Origin: Alphaproteobacteria bacterium 65-37
Lineage (GTDB): Bacteria > Pseudomonadota > Alphaproteobacteria > Reyranellales > Reyranellaceae
Length of the DNA: 38,979 nucleotides
Assembly (NCBI GenBank): GCA_001897995.1
Contig: MKRV01000006.1
Span: 1 to 38,979, forward strand
Reading direction: 5' to 3'
Made by a program: the position numbers and the translations under genes. Of the stretch, positions 1 to 6,684 are shown piece after piece (position 1 is the first letter of the stretch; every line of letters starts with the position of its first letter). The notes below the pieces were generated by a model. It was not told the DNA's origin and made no database searches. It saw only the letters and a list, made by a program, of their open reading frames with translations.

Positions 1-1411
1 CGAGTGACGCCGCCAGCCAACGATAGGCGAGGGAGATCGAGGGATGCCGTCGGATCGCCTCCCGAGCGACTTCGGCGGACCGGCGATAGTTTCCTTCGAA
101 GTAGTACGATGTCGCGATCTGGGTCAGCCGGATCGGGTGTGCCGGGTCGCGCGGGCTCAGGCGCAAGTAGGTCTCGAGCGCGTTGCGCCCTTCCTGATGA
201 GCACCTGAATACACCAGGGCTGCTCCCCGCACTCCATGGGCATCGGCGCAGTTCGGGCTGACGGCGAGGGCGCGGTCGGCCTCGGCAATGGCCACATCCT
301 TCTCGCCTCTCATGTAGACGGTGAGGGCGAGCCGGGCGCGCGCTTCGGCATTCTCCGGATTCAGTTCGATCGCCCTGCGCGCCAGCGGCTCGCTCCGCTC
401 GCAGCCTTCTGCGATCGAGATGCGACTGAAGGTCGAGGACTCCATGAGATACGTCCAGGCAAGACCGTCATAGGCCGGTGAAAAATCCGTTTGGAGCGTG
501 ACCGCCTGCTGGAAGAAGTGCCTCGCCCGCAGATTGTCGTCGGCCGACTGCCTCAGCATGTGACAGATGCCGCGCTGATGGGATTCCCAGGCGCTCAGCG
601 TCTCGGGGGCCTGGCGGAGAATGCGCCGGCGTTCGGCCTCGATGAGGGACGGAACGAGAGCCGCAATGACAGCCTCGGTGATCTCGTCCTGCACATCGAA
701 GGCATCCGTGAACTTGCGGTCGTATCGCTCCGACCAGACCTGGAGCGCTGTCCGCGCATCGACGAGCCGGCACGCGACACGGATCCGGCCGTTGCTGTGC
801 CGGGCACTTCCTTCCAGTACGTAGCGCACATCGAGCTCGCGGCCGATTTCACGGACGTCGACGGTCGTGTTCTTGAAGGTGAAGCTAGAGTTGCGGGCGA
901 TTACGAGCAGCCAGCGCAGACGCGCCAGCTCGGTCAGCACGTCTTCGGCGATAACGTCGCCGAAGAAGTCCTGCGCCGGATCGCCGGACAGATTTGCGAA
1001 CGGGAGGACGGCGATGGACGGCAGATCGCTCGGCACCCTGTCGCGGACCCAGGCCGGCACCTGTTCTTCGTGGACGTCACCCACGAAGCGGAAGCCGATC
1101 CGCGGCATTGTCTTGATCAGCCGCTGCGCCTGCCCGCTGTCGCCGACGACCTTGCGTGCGATGTTCAGCCGGGTGGTCAAAGCCGAGTCGGAAATTGCAC
1201 GCCCGTTCCAGACGGCGGCGACCAATTGGTCCTTCGTGACGGTGCGGGCTCGGTTGCAGAGGAGATAACCGAGCAGGTCAAGCACCTGGGACGCCGCCGG
1301 CACGATCAGGCCGTTCCGACGCAACTCATGCCTGTCGGTATCCAGGACACAGTCTTCAAAGCGATAGCGCACGGCGATCTCGCCAATCGGAGCCTGCGGC
1401 AACGCTACCAT
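1..1411 (-). CDS. Winged-helix / TolB-like / TPR regulator (C-terminal end cut by window edge)
   Basis: The minus strand is open without a stop from 1411 to the left edge (470 codons), so the C-terminus is missing. Residues about 15-110 read as a CadC/ToxR-type winged helix (…GLIVPAASQVLDLLGYLL…, then …MPRIGFRFVG). Residues about 131-240 match the TolB-like N-terminal domain seen in this family (PSIAVLPFANLSGD, RYVLEGSARHSNGRIRV). From about 260 on there are TPR-like helices (RAIELNPENAEARARLAL). No membrane segment is seen in the visible part. Proteins of this architecture are common in Bradyrhizobium-type genomes and are presumed transcription regulators; the signal is unknown. The ATG at 1411 has no clear Shine-Dalgarno, and an in-frame ATG at 1489 preceded by GGGAG is an alternative. 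The gene is divergent from the ABC receptor at 1512, which may be its target (inference). Confidence 0.85.
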   Translation of the reverse strand, partial: MVALPQAPIGEIAVRYRFEDCVLDTDRHELRRNGLIVPAASQVLDLLGYLLCNRARTVTKDQLVAAVWNGRAISDSALTTRLNIARKVVGDSGQAQRLIKTMPRIGFRFVGDVHEEQVPAWVRDRVPSDLPSIAVLPFANLSGDPAQDFFGDVIAEDVLTELARLRWLLVIARNSSFTFKNTTVDVREIGRELDVRYVLEGSARHSNGRIRVACRLVDARTALQVWSERYDRKFTDAFDVQDEITEAVIAALVPSLIEAERRRILRQAPETLSAWESHQRGICHMLRQSADDNLRARHFFQQAVTLQTDFSPAYDGLAWTYLMESSTFSRISIAEGCERSEPLARRAIELNPENAEARARLALTVYMRGEKDVAIAEADRALAVSPNCADAHGVRGAALVYSGAHQEGRNALETYLRLSPRDPAHPIRLTQIATSYYFEGNYRRSAEVAREAIRRHPSISLAYRWLAASL

Positions 1412-1511
1412 GCGCAGATGTGAGGCAGTAGTGACGAAAAGTGACGTGGTGGTGAAGTCGATTGTCCGGAAGAAGCCTACGATCGGCATGCTCCCGAAAA
1501 GGATCTGGCCA

Positions 1512-2516
1512 ATGAACCGCCGCCAATTCCTGCTCTCGGCTTCCGCCCTCTCAGCGTCCGCCACCAGCCTGCCAGGCGTGGCCGCCAGGGCACAGCCAGT
1601 CTCGAAAGCCCCGAAGATCGGTGTGCTGATCAACGGTGGGCCGGGGCCGGTCGTCGGCATCCTGCAGAAAGCCTTCGTCGGGGTCGGCTATGCGGATGGG
1701 CAGGGGATGACTCTGGAGTTCCGGTACGCGCATGGCCGGCTCGACCGACATCGTGCCCTTGCGTCCGACCTCGTGCAGCTCGATGTCGATGTGATCATGA
1801 CGCTCGGCGGGCCGGCCTCACGGGCGGCCAAGGACACGACGTCCGCGATCCCGATCGTCTTTTCCATCGTGACCGATCCCGTGGCGCTCGGCCTTGTGGT
1901 CAGCATGGAGCGGCCCGGCGGCAACGTCACGGGTGTCACCAATCTCGATCCCGAGCAGGCCGTCCGCCAGCTTGAGCTGGCCAGAAGCCTTCTCCCGAAG
2001 GTGACGCGCGTTGGCATCTTGAGCGATACGACAATCCCTGGCGTCGACGGCAGCGGTCTTGCGCCCATCGACCGCGCCAATGTTGCGGCCGCTCACCAGC
2101 TCGGCATCGAGGCGGTGGTCCGCAAGGTCGCCGACGGGCCATCTCCCGACTATGCCGGCGCGCTCGACGACATGATCAAGCATGGCGCAGAGGCACTCGT
2201 GGTGCTCGAAGTGCCGATGCCGCTCCGCGACGGCAAGACCGTGGCCGAACTGGCGACTGCGCGGCGTTTGCCGACGGTTTTCCCCGGTGGGCAATCCGGA
2301 ACAGGCGGGCTGATCGCCTACGGGACGAGCGTCGCCGACACCTGGCCCTGCATGGTGCCTCTGGTCGACAAGATCCTGAAAGGAGCGAAGCCCGCGGAGC
2401 TGCCCGTGCAGACGGTCTTGAAACGAGAACTGGTCGTCAATCTCGTTACGGCCCGCGCTCTTGGTCTGACGGTTCCCGATAAGATCGTGAGGCACGCCGA
2501 TCGTGTGATCGAGTGA
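1512..2516 (+). CDS. ABC transporter substrate-binding protein (ABC_sub_bind family), Tat-exported
   Basis: The protein has 334 residues. The N-terminus MNRRQFLLSASALSAS carries a twin-arginine motif (RRQFLL), and cleavage is expected near residue 28 (ARAQ). The rest matches the periplasmic ABC_sub_bind family (PF04392, TrpX-like): KIGVLINGGPGP, DVIMTLGGPASRAAKD, IPIVFSIVTDPVALGLV, RPGGNVTGVTNL, and a C-terminal ALGLTVPDKI segment typical of the family. The ATG at 1512 was chosen over upstream in-frame codons because AAGGA lies about 8 bases before it and the signal sequence starts there. No permease or ATPase gene lies next to it, so the ligand is unknown and it may work as an orphan receptor. 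It converges with the lipoprotein gene, leaving 13 bp between the stops. Confidence 0.88.
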   Translation: MNRRQFLLSASALSASATSLPGVAARAQPVSKAPKIGVLINGGPGPVVGILQKAFVGVGYADGQGMTLEFRYAHGRLDRHRALASDLVQLDVDVIMTLGGPASRAAKDTTSAIPIVFSIVTDPVALGLVVSMERPGGNVTGVTNLDPEQAVRQLELARSLLPKVTRVGILSDTTIPGVDGSGLAPIDRANVAAAHQLGIEAVVRKVADGPSPDYAGALDDMIKHGAEALVVLEVPMPLRDGKTVAELATARRLPTVFPGGQSGTGGLIAYGTSVADTWPCMVPLVDKILKGAKPAELPVQTVLKRELVVNLVTARALGLTVPDKIVRHADRVIE

Positions 2517-2529
2517 CGACCGCGAAAGC

Positions 2530-3033
2530 CTAGTTTGCCGATGCCAGTCCGGCCTGACGCCTAAGCTCCGGAATCAGCCGCGAGACATTATGCGCGCCCA
2601 CCTGCGTCACCGTCATGCCCTGCGATTTCCAGCCGCGCACGATGTAGTCGAAGCCGCGCGAGCCGGGCGTGCCAGGCGGGACAGGAGCTCCCCCGGACGC
2701 CACTGCACTGTTGCCGCTCCTGGTACTGGTGCCAAGCGTGGCCTCGTAGGGACCGGTCCAGCCGACCTGGTCGAAGCCGTCCTTCTTCAGGGCCAGGGTG
2801 GCCTTGAGCAAGGCGAAGGCGCGCAGCCGGTCGATGTCGGCAGGCGTCACTTGGCCGTAGGTGCAGCGAGCCCGATAGGCAGGGTCGGTCGTTGCGGTGT
2901 CGCGGACGGCGTCGCAGGAAGCGCCGGCCACTGGTGCCTCGGCGGATACTTCTTTATTGGCCGAACAGGCACCCAGGATGGTGCCGAATACGAGAAAAAG
3001 GGCAGCAGGACGAATCGCGGCATTCCTGGTCAT
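2530..3033 (-). CDS. Small hypothetical lipoprotein
   Basis: The protein has 167 residues, starting at the ATG at 3033, which has AGGAGA 5 bases upstream. The N-terminus MTRNAAIRPAALFLVFGTI is followed by a lipobox (LGAC), so it is probably lipid-anchored after signal peptidase II cleavage. The mature part has two further cysteines (SCDAV and ARCTYG), which could form a disulfide, then an alpha-helical stretch (ADIDRLRAFALLKATLAL). A Gly/Pro/Ala-rich linker follows, and the tail reads RGFDYIVRGWKSQGMTVTQV. I do not recognise the family. An in-frame upstream ATG at 3108 would put the signal sequence inside the protein and is not favoured. It lies downstream of DUF3309 on the same strand, separated by the 14-bp tandem repeat. 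Confidence 0.75.
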   Translation of the reverse strand: MTRNAAIRPAALFLVFGTILGACSANKEVSAEAPVAGASCDAVRDTATTDPAYRARCTYGQVTPADIDRLRAFALLKATLALKKDGFDQVGWTGPYEATLGTSTRSGNSAVASGGAPVPPGTPGSRGFDYIVRGWKSQGMTVTQVGAHNVSRLIPELRRQAGLASAN

Positions 3034-3102
3034 CGGTCTCCTTGGCTGTCGGCACCTACTGGCCGACATCACCCTGCAGTCACTACAGCCGACGTATCCC
3101 GC

Positions 3103-3186
3103 GTTCAACCGCCCGTCTTCAACCGCCCGTCTTCAGTCGCCCAACTTCAATCGCCCAACTTCAATCGCCCAACTTCAATCGCTCGT
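3103..3186. repeat. Tandem repeat, six copies of a 14-bp unit
   Basis: Six contiguous 14-bp units run from 3103 to 3186 with plus-strand consensus CTTCAAtCGCCCaa. The first two end in CGCCCGT, the third to fifth in CGCCCAA, and the last in CGCTCGT. Copies four and five are identical. The array ends on the first base of the DUF3309 stop codon (3186-3188, minus strand) and fills most of the spacer before the lipoprotein gene. The 14-base period is not a multiple of three, so it is unlikely to encode protein. Confidence 0.9.
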
Positions 3187-3341
3187 CATATCCGGCCCAT
3201 CAGCAGCAAGACGATCAGGATGACGATGATGAGGCCGGCGCCGCCGCTGGGATAGTAGCCCCAGCCGCTGCTGTACGGCCATGTCGGTAGCGCGCCGATC
3301 AGGATCAGGATCAGAATGATCAGAAGAATGGTGCCCAGCAC
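3186..3341 (-). CDS. DUF3309 small membrane protein
   Basis: The protein has 51 residues, the usual size for DUF3309. It is almost entirely hydrophobic: a first membrane segment (LGTILLIILILILIGALP), the family hallmark TWPYSSGWGYYPSGG, and a second membrane segment ending LLLMGRI. The start is the GTG at 3341; AGGAGA lies 6 bases upstream and the longer frame to 3452 has no support. The function of the family is unknown; it is widespread in alphaproteobacteria and often linked to stress conditions. Its ribosome binding site lies in the 3' arm of a hairpin that is present twice in tandem just upstream (3345-3398), suggesting control at translation. Confidence 0.88.
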   Translation of the reverse strand: MLGTILLIILILILIGALPTWPYSSGWGYYPSGGAGLIIVILIVLLLMGRI

Positions 3342-3344
3342 AAT

Positions 3345-3398
3345 GGTTCTCCTGCTAGTGCAGGAAGAACGGGGGTTCTCCTGCTTGTGCAGGAAGAA
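3345..3398 (-). promoter_or_regulatory. Duplicated hairpin containing the Shine-Dalgarno of DUF3309
   Basis: Two 25-bp direct repeats (3345-3369 and 3374-3398, 29-bp period) differ at one base, 3357 versus 3386. Read on the minus strand, each folds as UUCU-U-CCUGC, a 4-base loop, then GCAGG-AGAA: a 9-bp stem with one bulged U. The 3' arm contains AGGAGAA. In the proximal copy this is the ribosome binding site of the GTG start at 3341. In the distal copy the same motif has no good start after it. The single difference falls in the loop, so the stem is preserved in both copies. The fold is read by eye, and the regulatory role is inference. Confidence 0.6.
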
Positions 3399-3464
3399 AC
3401 GGACACCTTTCGTGGCGGTTGCTGCCGATCGGTGGAAATGTCGGATGGGCAACCGAGCCGGGGG

Positions 3465-3983
3465 TCAGGGGGCAAAGCGCGTGAAGACGTAATCGTGATT
3501 CTTCACGTGGGCCTCGTGGCAGGTGAAGCAGGTCCGGTGCTCGGCCTCGTCCACGGGCTTGCCCTCGATGAACTTGCCGAAACCCCAGCCACCTGTGGCG
3601 GGGTACTTCTTCGAGTCCTTGACCATGACCTGGACGGTTGTGGCCGGGCCGGGCACCAAAGCCTGGTCGAAGCCGGGCAGGAATTCGCGCTTCCAGGCGA
3701 GCTTCACGAGGACCGTGCCATCGGGGTAGGGCAGGCGGCTGTCGCGATAGGCCCCGATCGCCGTGTCGTTGCCGAGCACGGCGCGCAGTTCGTTGAAGGG
3801 CGTGCCTTCGAGGGCCGGGGCCACCAACTGCCACTGGCGATAACCGTCGGGGATGGTGACGCCGAAGATCGGCGACGCGTTGGGCGAGGCGGTGGGTGGA
3901 TCACCGGCATGCGACGCCGTCGTGGCGAGAGCCAGCGACAGGACCATCGTGCCGGCGCAGAGCCATGGATAAATCGGTTTCAT
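3465..3983 (-). CDS. Cytochrome P460 family protein, periplasmic
   Basis: The protein has 172 residues. A Sec signal peptide (MKPIYPWLCAGTMVLSLALATTASHA) covers about residues 1-26. The mature part matches the cytochrome P460 fold: YRQWQLVAPALEG, ELRAVLGNDTAIGAYR, LPYPDGTVLVKLAWKREF, VMVKDSKKYPATGGWGFGKF, and a C-terminal haem c site CFTCH at 152-156, followed by the YVFTRFAP tail. Members bind a c-type haem, sometimes cross-linked through a lysine, and oxidise hydroxylamine or handle nitric oxide. Which activity applies here cannot be told from sequence. It starts 22 bp after the alpha/beta hydrolase gene on the same strand and is probably co-transcribed with it and msrA. Confidence 0.88.
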   Translation of the reverse strand: MKPIYPWLCAGTMVLSLALATTASHAGDPPTASPNASPIFGVTIPDGYRQWQLVAPALEGTPFNELRAVLGNDTAIGAYRDSRLPYPDGTVLVKLAWKREFLPGFDQALVPGPATTVQVMVKDSKKYPATGGWGFGKFIEGKPVDEAEHRTCFTCHEAHVKNHDYVFTRFAP

Positions 3984-4005
3984 GTATTGTCTTTAGCTCT
4001 TCTCT

Positions 4006-5040
4006 TTAGAAGCGGTCGACGTCGATGATCGCCTTCACGAAGGCTTCGGGCGCCTCCTGCGGCAGATTGTGGCCGATGCCGCCGCTGATCAGCCGATGCT
4101 CGTATTTGCCGGTGAACTTCTTGGCGTAAGAAGCAGGCTCGGGGTGCGGCGCGCCGTTGGCGTCGCCCTCCATGGTGATGGTCGGCACCTTGATATCGGG
4201 GAACTGGGCGAGTTTCGCCTCGATCTCGTCGAACTTGCGCTCACCCTCGGCCAGCTTGAGGCGCCAGCGGTAGTTATGGATGGCGATGGCGACCTGATCG
4301 GGATTGTCGAGTGAGGCGGCGGAGCGGTCGAAGGTGGCGTCGTCGAACTTCCACCGGGGTGAAGCCAGTTCCCAGATCAGCCGTGCGAAGGCGTGCATGT
4401 ACTTCTTGTAGCCGGCCTCGCCGCGCTCCGTGGCAAAGTAGAACTGGTACCACCATTGCAGCTCCGCCTTGGGGGGCAGCGGGGCGCTGCCCGCCGCCTG
4501 GCTGCCGATCAGATAGCCGCTGACCGAGACCAGGGCCTTGCAGCGTTCCGGCCACAGGGCGGCGACGATGTCGGCCGAGCGCGCGCCCCAGTCGAAGCCG
4601 GCGATGATTGCCTTGTCGATCTTGAGCGCATCCATGAAGGCGATGACGTCGGTCGCCAGCGCCGCGGGCTGGGCGTTGCGCGGTGTGGCTTCCGTCAGAA
4701 AGTGCGTGGTGCCGTAGCCGCGCAAATGGGGGATGACGACCCGGTAGCCCGCCGCCGCCAGCGCCGGCGCGACGTCGACAAAGGCATGGATGTCGTAAGG
4801 CCAGCCGTGCAGGAGCACCACCGCCGGACCGTTGGCGGGGCCGGCCTCGGCATAGCCGACATTCAGCACGCCGGCATCGATCTGCTTCAGCGGGCCGAGG
4901 GACGTCGCGCCTTTGCCGCCGGTGGGTTGGCGCATCGACTGCGCCCGGGCCGCGCTGATCGCGCCGAGCTGGGCAACGGCGACGCCGATGGCAGCTGTGC
5001 CGAGGAAGCGCCGCCGCGGCTGAATGATTTGGTTCGACAT
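4006..5040 (-). CDS. Alpha/beta hydrolase (epoxide hydrolase / dehalogenase-like), Tat-exported
   Basis: The protein has 344 residues. The N-terminus has a twin-arginine motif (QPRRRFLGTAAIG) and a likely cleavage after ARAQ near residue 34. The core is an alpha/beta hydrolase with the oxyanion-hole motif HGWP at 78-81. The nucleophile elbow is GFDWG with Asp150, as in epoxide hydrolases and haloalkane dehalogenases rather than Ser esterases. A possible acid is Asp293 (EGDANG) and the catalytic His is His324 (GIGHNLPQEAPEAF). AAGGAG lies 8 bases before the ATG. It starts 17 bp downstream of msrA, so the two are probably one transcript. The substrate is unknown; its location should be the periplasm. 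Confidence 0.88.
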   Translation of the reverse strand: MSNQIIQPRRRFLGTAAIGVAVAQLGAISAARAQSMRQPTGGKGATSLGPLKQIDAGVLNVGYAEAGPANGPAVVLLHGWPYDIHAFVDVAPALAAAGYRVVIPHLRGYGTTHFLTEATPRNAQPAALATDVIAFMDALKIDKAIIAGFDWGARSADIVAALWPERCKALVSVSGYLIGSQAAGSAPLPPKAELQWWYQFYFATERGEAGYKKYMHAFARLIWELASPRWKFDDATFDRSAASLDNPDQVAIAIHNYRWRLKLAEGERKFDEIEAKLAQFPDIKVPTITMEGDANGAPHPEPASYAKKFTGKYEHRLISGGIGHNLPQEAPEAFVKAIIDVDRF

Positions 5041-5057
5041 GATCTACTCCTTACGCG

Positions 5058-5735
5058 TTACTTGCTTTCGAGGACGGGTTGCTGGCGATAGCGCGCGGGA
5101 AACAGCGTGCGCAGGCCGTCGATCTTCGGCCGCTCGTGGATCACGATGTAGGGCTCGCGCGGATGGTCATGCAGGTAGTTCTGATGGTCGCGCTCGGCGA
5201 CATAGAAGACCTTGTCACGCTCGATGGTGGTGGCGATCGGCGCCGCGAAGGTGCGTGCGGCGATCAACTGGTCGAGGTAAGCGCGCGCGACCCTGGCCTG
5301 CTCGGCATCGGTCGGGAAGATCGTCGACCTGTATTGTGGGCCGACATCCGGCCCCTGGCGGTTGATCTGTGTCGGATCGTGCACGGTCGAGAAGAAGATC
5401 TGCAGCAGGGTGGCGTAGGAGACCTTCTGCGGGTCGAACACGATCCGCACGGCTTCGGCGTGGCCAGTGCGGCCGGTGCCGGTCGCTTCATAGGTCGCGG
5501 TCTCCCGGCTGCCGCCGGCATAGCCCGAGGTGGCGCTGATGACGCCCTCGACGTGCTGATAAACCGCCTGGACGCCCCAGAAACAGCCCCCGGCGAGAAG
5601 GGCGGTCTGCGGCGCACTCTTGTCGACGATGTCGACCTGAGAGGCCGGTGCCAGCTTCGGAGAAGTCGCCTGCGCGGAGCCGGCGAGGGTGACGGCGAGC
5701 AGGCTCGCGGCGACCGTCGAGAGGAAACGAGGCAT
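5058..5735 (-). CDS. msrA: Peptide-methionine (S)-S-oxide reductase MsrA, with signal peptide
   Basis: The protein has 225 residues from the ATG at 5735. Residues 1-24 (MPRFLSTVAASLLAVTLAGSAQA) look like a Sec signal peptide, so this MsrA should act in the periplasm. The catalytic motif GGCFWG has Cys51, followed by the conserved EGVISATSGYAGG and, near the C-terminus, the ERDHQNYL segment. It reduces the S-epimer of methionine sulfoxide in proteins. GGAG lies about 9 bases before this ATG. A longer frame to 5882 would bury the signal sequence and is not favoured. It is the first gene of a leftward set and is divergent from an OmpR-type response regulator; a perfect dyad at 5831-5857 lies between them. 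Confidence 0.93.
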   Translation of the reverse strand: MPRFLSTVAASLLAVTLAGSAQATSPKLAPASQVDIVDKSAPQTALLAGGCFWGVQAVYQHVEGVISATSGYAGGSRETATYEATGTGRTGHAEAVRIVFDPQKVSYATLLQIFFSTVHDPTQINRQGPDVGPQYRSTIFPTDAEQARVARAYLDQLIAARTFAAPIATTIERDKVFYVAERDHQNYLHDHPREPYIVIHERPKIDGLRTLFPARYRQQPVLESK

Positions 5736-5830
5736 CTGGGAAAGCTCCGGGAGGGCAACGAACATGCCTTGATGAAGTGGGGGGCATAGCCCGGTTCTTG
5801 AACGGCACTCGATGAGAAGTTTGTTGGCCT

Positions 5831-5857
5831 GTGTATCGCTCTGGAAGTGCGATACAC
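5831..5857. promoter_or_regulatory. 27-bp perfect dyad between msrA and the two-component operon
   Basis: The arms GTGTATCGC (5831-5839) and GCGATACAC (5849-5857) are exact reverse complements separated by 9 bases. A third half-site-like GATACA follows 3 bases later (5861-5866). The site is about 95 bp upstream of the msrA start and about 87 bp upstream of the response-regulator start, a good position for an operator acting on both. Binding by the adjacent response regulator is inference. Confidence 0.55.
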
Positions 5858-5943
5858 GCTGATACAAGTCTTTTCGGTTCACCCGACGCCATCGGTCGGT
5901 CGACCTGATAGAGCGAAATTGTCATCCGCCGGAAGCAGTGGGA

Positions 5944-6684
5944 ATGGAGCATATCGATCATATCCTGATCGTCGACGACGATCGTGAGATCCGCGAACTG
6001 GTGGCGGGCTACCTGAAGAAAAACGGCCTGCGCGTGACTGTCGTCGCTGGCGGCCGGCAGATGCGGTCGTTCCTCGAAGCCGATCGGGTCGATCTCGTCG
6101 TTCTCGACATCATGATGCCGGGCGATGACGGTCTGGTGCTCTGCCGCGAGCTGCGCGCCGGCAAGCACAAAGCCGTCCCCATCCTGATGCTGACCTCGCG
6201 CAGCGATGAGACCGACCGCATCGTCGGTCTCGAAATGGGCGCCGACGACTATCTCGTGAAGCCATTCGCCGCGCGCGAGCTGCTGGCCAGGATCAAGGCC
6301 GTCCTGCGGCGCACGCGCATGCTGCCGCCCAACCTGCAGGTGACCGAAGCCGGCCAGTTGCTGGCCTTCGGCGCGTGGCGGCTCGACACGACCGCCCGGC
6401 ACCTGCTCGACAAGGCGGGAACCGTCGTCGCGCTGAGCGGGGCGGAGTATCGCCTGCTGCGCATCTTCCTCGACCATCCGCAGCGCGTGCTCTCGCGCGA
6501 CCAGTTGCTCAATCTCACACAGGGCCGCGACGCCGAGCTGTTTGACCGCTCGATCGATCTGCTGGTCAGCCGCGTGCGCCAACGCCTGCGCGACGATGCA
6601 CGGGAGCCTGCCTACATCAAGACCGTCCGCAACGAAGGCTACGTCCTGGCCATGCCGGTCGAGATCGTGGCCGCCCCTCCATGA
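5944..6684 (+). CDS. OmpR/PhoB-type DNA-binding response regulator
   Basis: The protein has 246 residues. The receiver domain is about 5-118: acidic pocket DDD at 11-13, phosphoacceptor Asp55 (LVVLDIMMPG), Thr84 and Lys106 (DDYLVKPF). The winged-helix output domain is about 130-240 (ALSGAEYRLLRIFLDHP, RSIDLLVSRVRQRLRDD, IKTVRNEGYVLA). The ATG at 5944 is chosen because GGAAG lies 8 bases before it; the GTG at 5938 is only 2 bases from that site. The stop overlaps the start of the kinase gene by 4 bp (ATGA), indicating translational coupling. Its position divergent from msrA suggests a role in envelope oxidative stress, by analogy with HprRS and msrPQ in enterobacteria (inference). Confidence 0.93.
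   Translation: MEHIDHILIVDDDREIRELVAGYLKKNGLRVTVVAGGRQMRSFLEADRVDLVVLDIMMPGDDGLVLCRELRAGKHKAVPILMLTSRSDETDRIVGLEMGADDYLVKPFAARELLARIKAVLRRTRMLPPNLQVTEAGQLLAFGAWRLDTTARHLLDKAGTVVALSGAEYRLLRIFLDHPQRVLSRDQLLNLTQGRDAELFDRSIDLLVSRVRQRLRDDAREPAYIKTVRNEGYVLAMPVEIVAAPP

Noticed and set aside
491..1423. Plus-strand open frame of 310 codons
   Set aside because: It lies antisense to the winged-helix/TPR regulator, which is open to the window edge on the minus strand and has recognisable domains.
3103..3186. Tandem repeat considered as a CRISPR array
   Set aside because: Units of 14 bp are directly adjacent with no spacers, and no cas genes are nearby.
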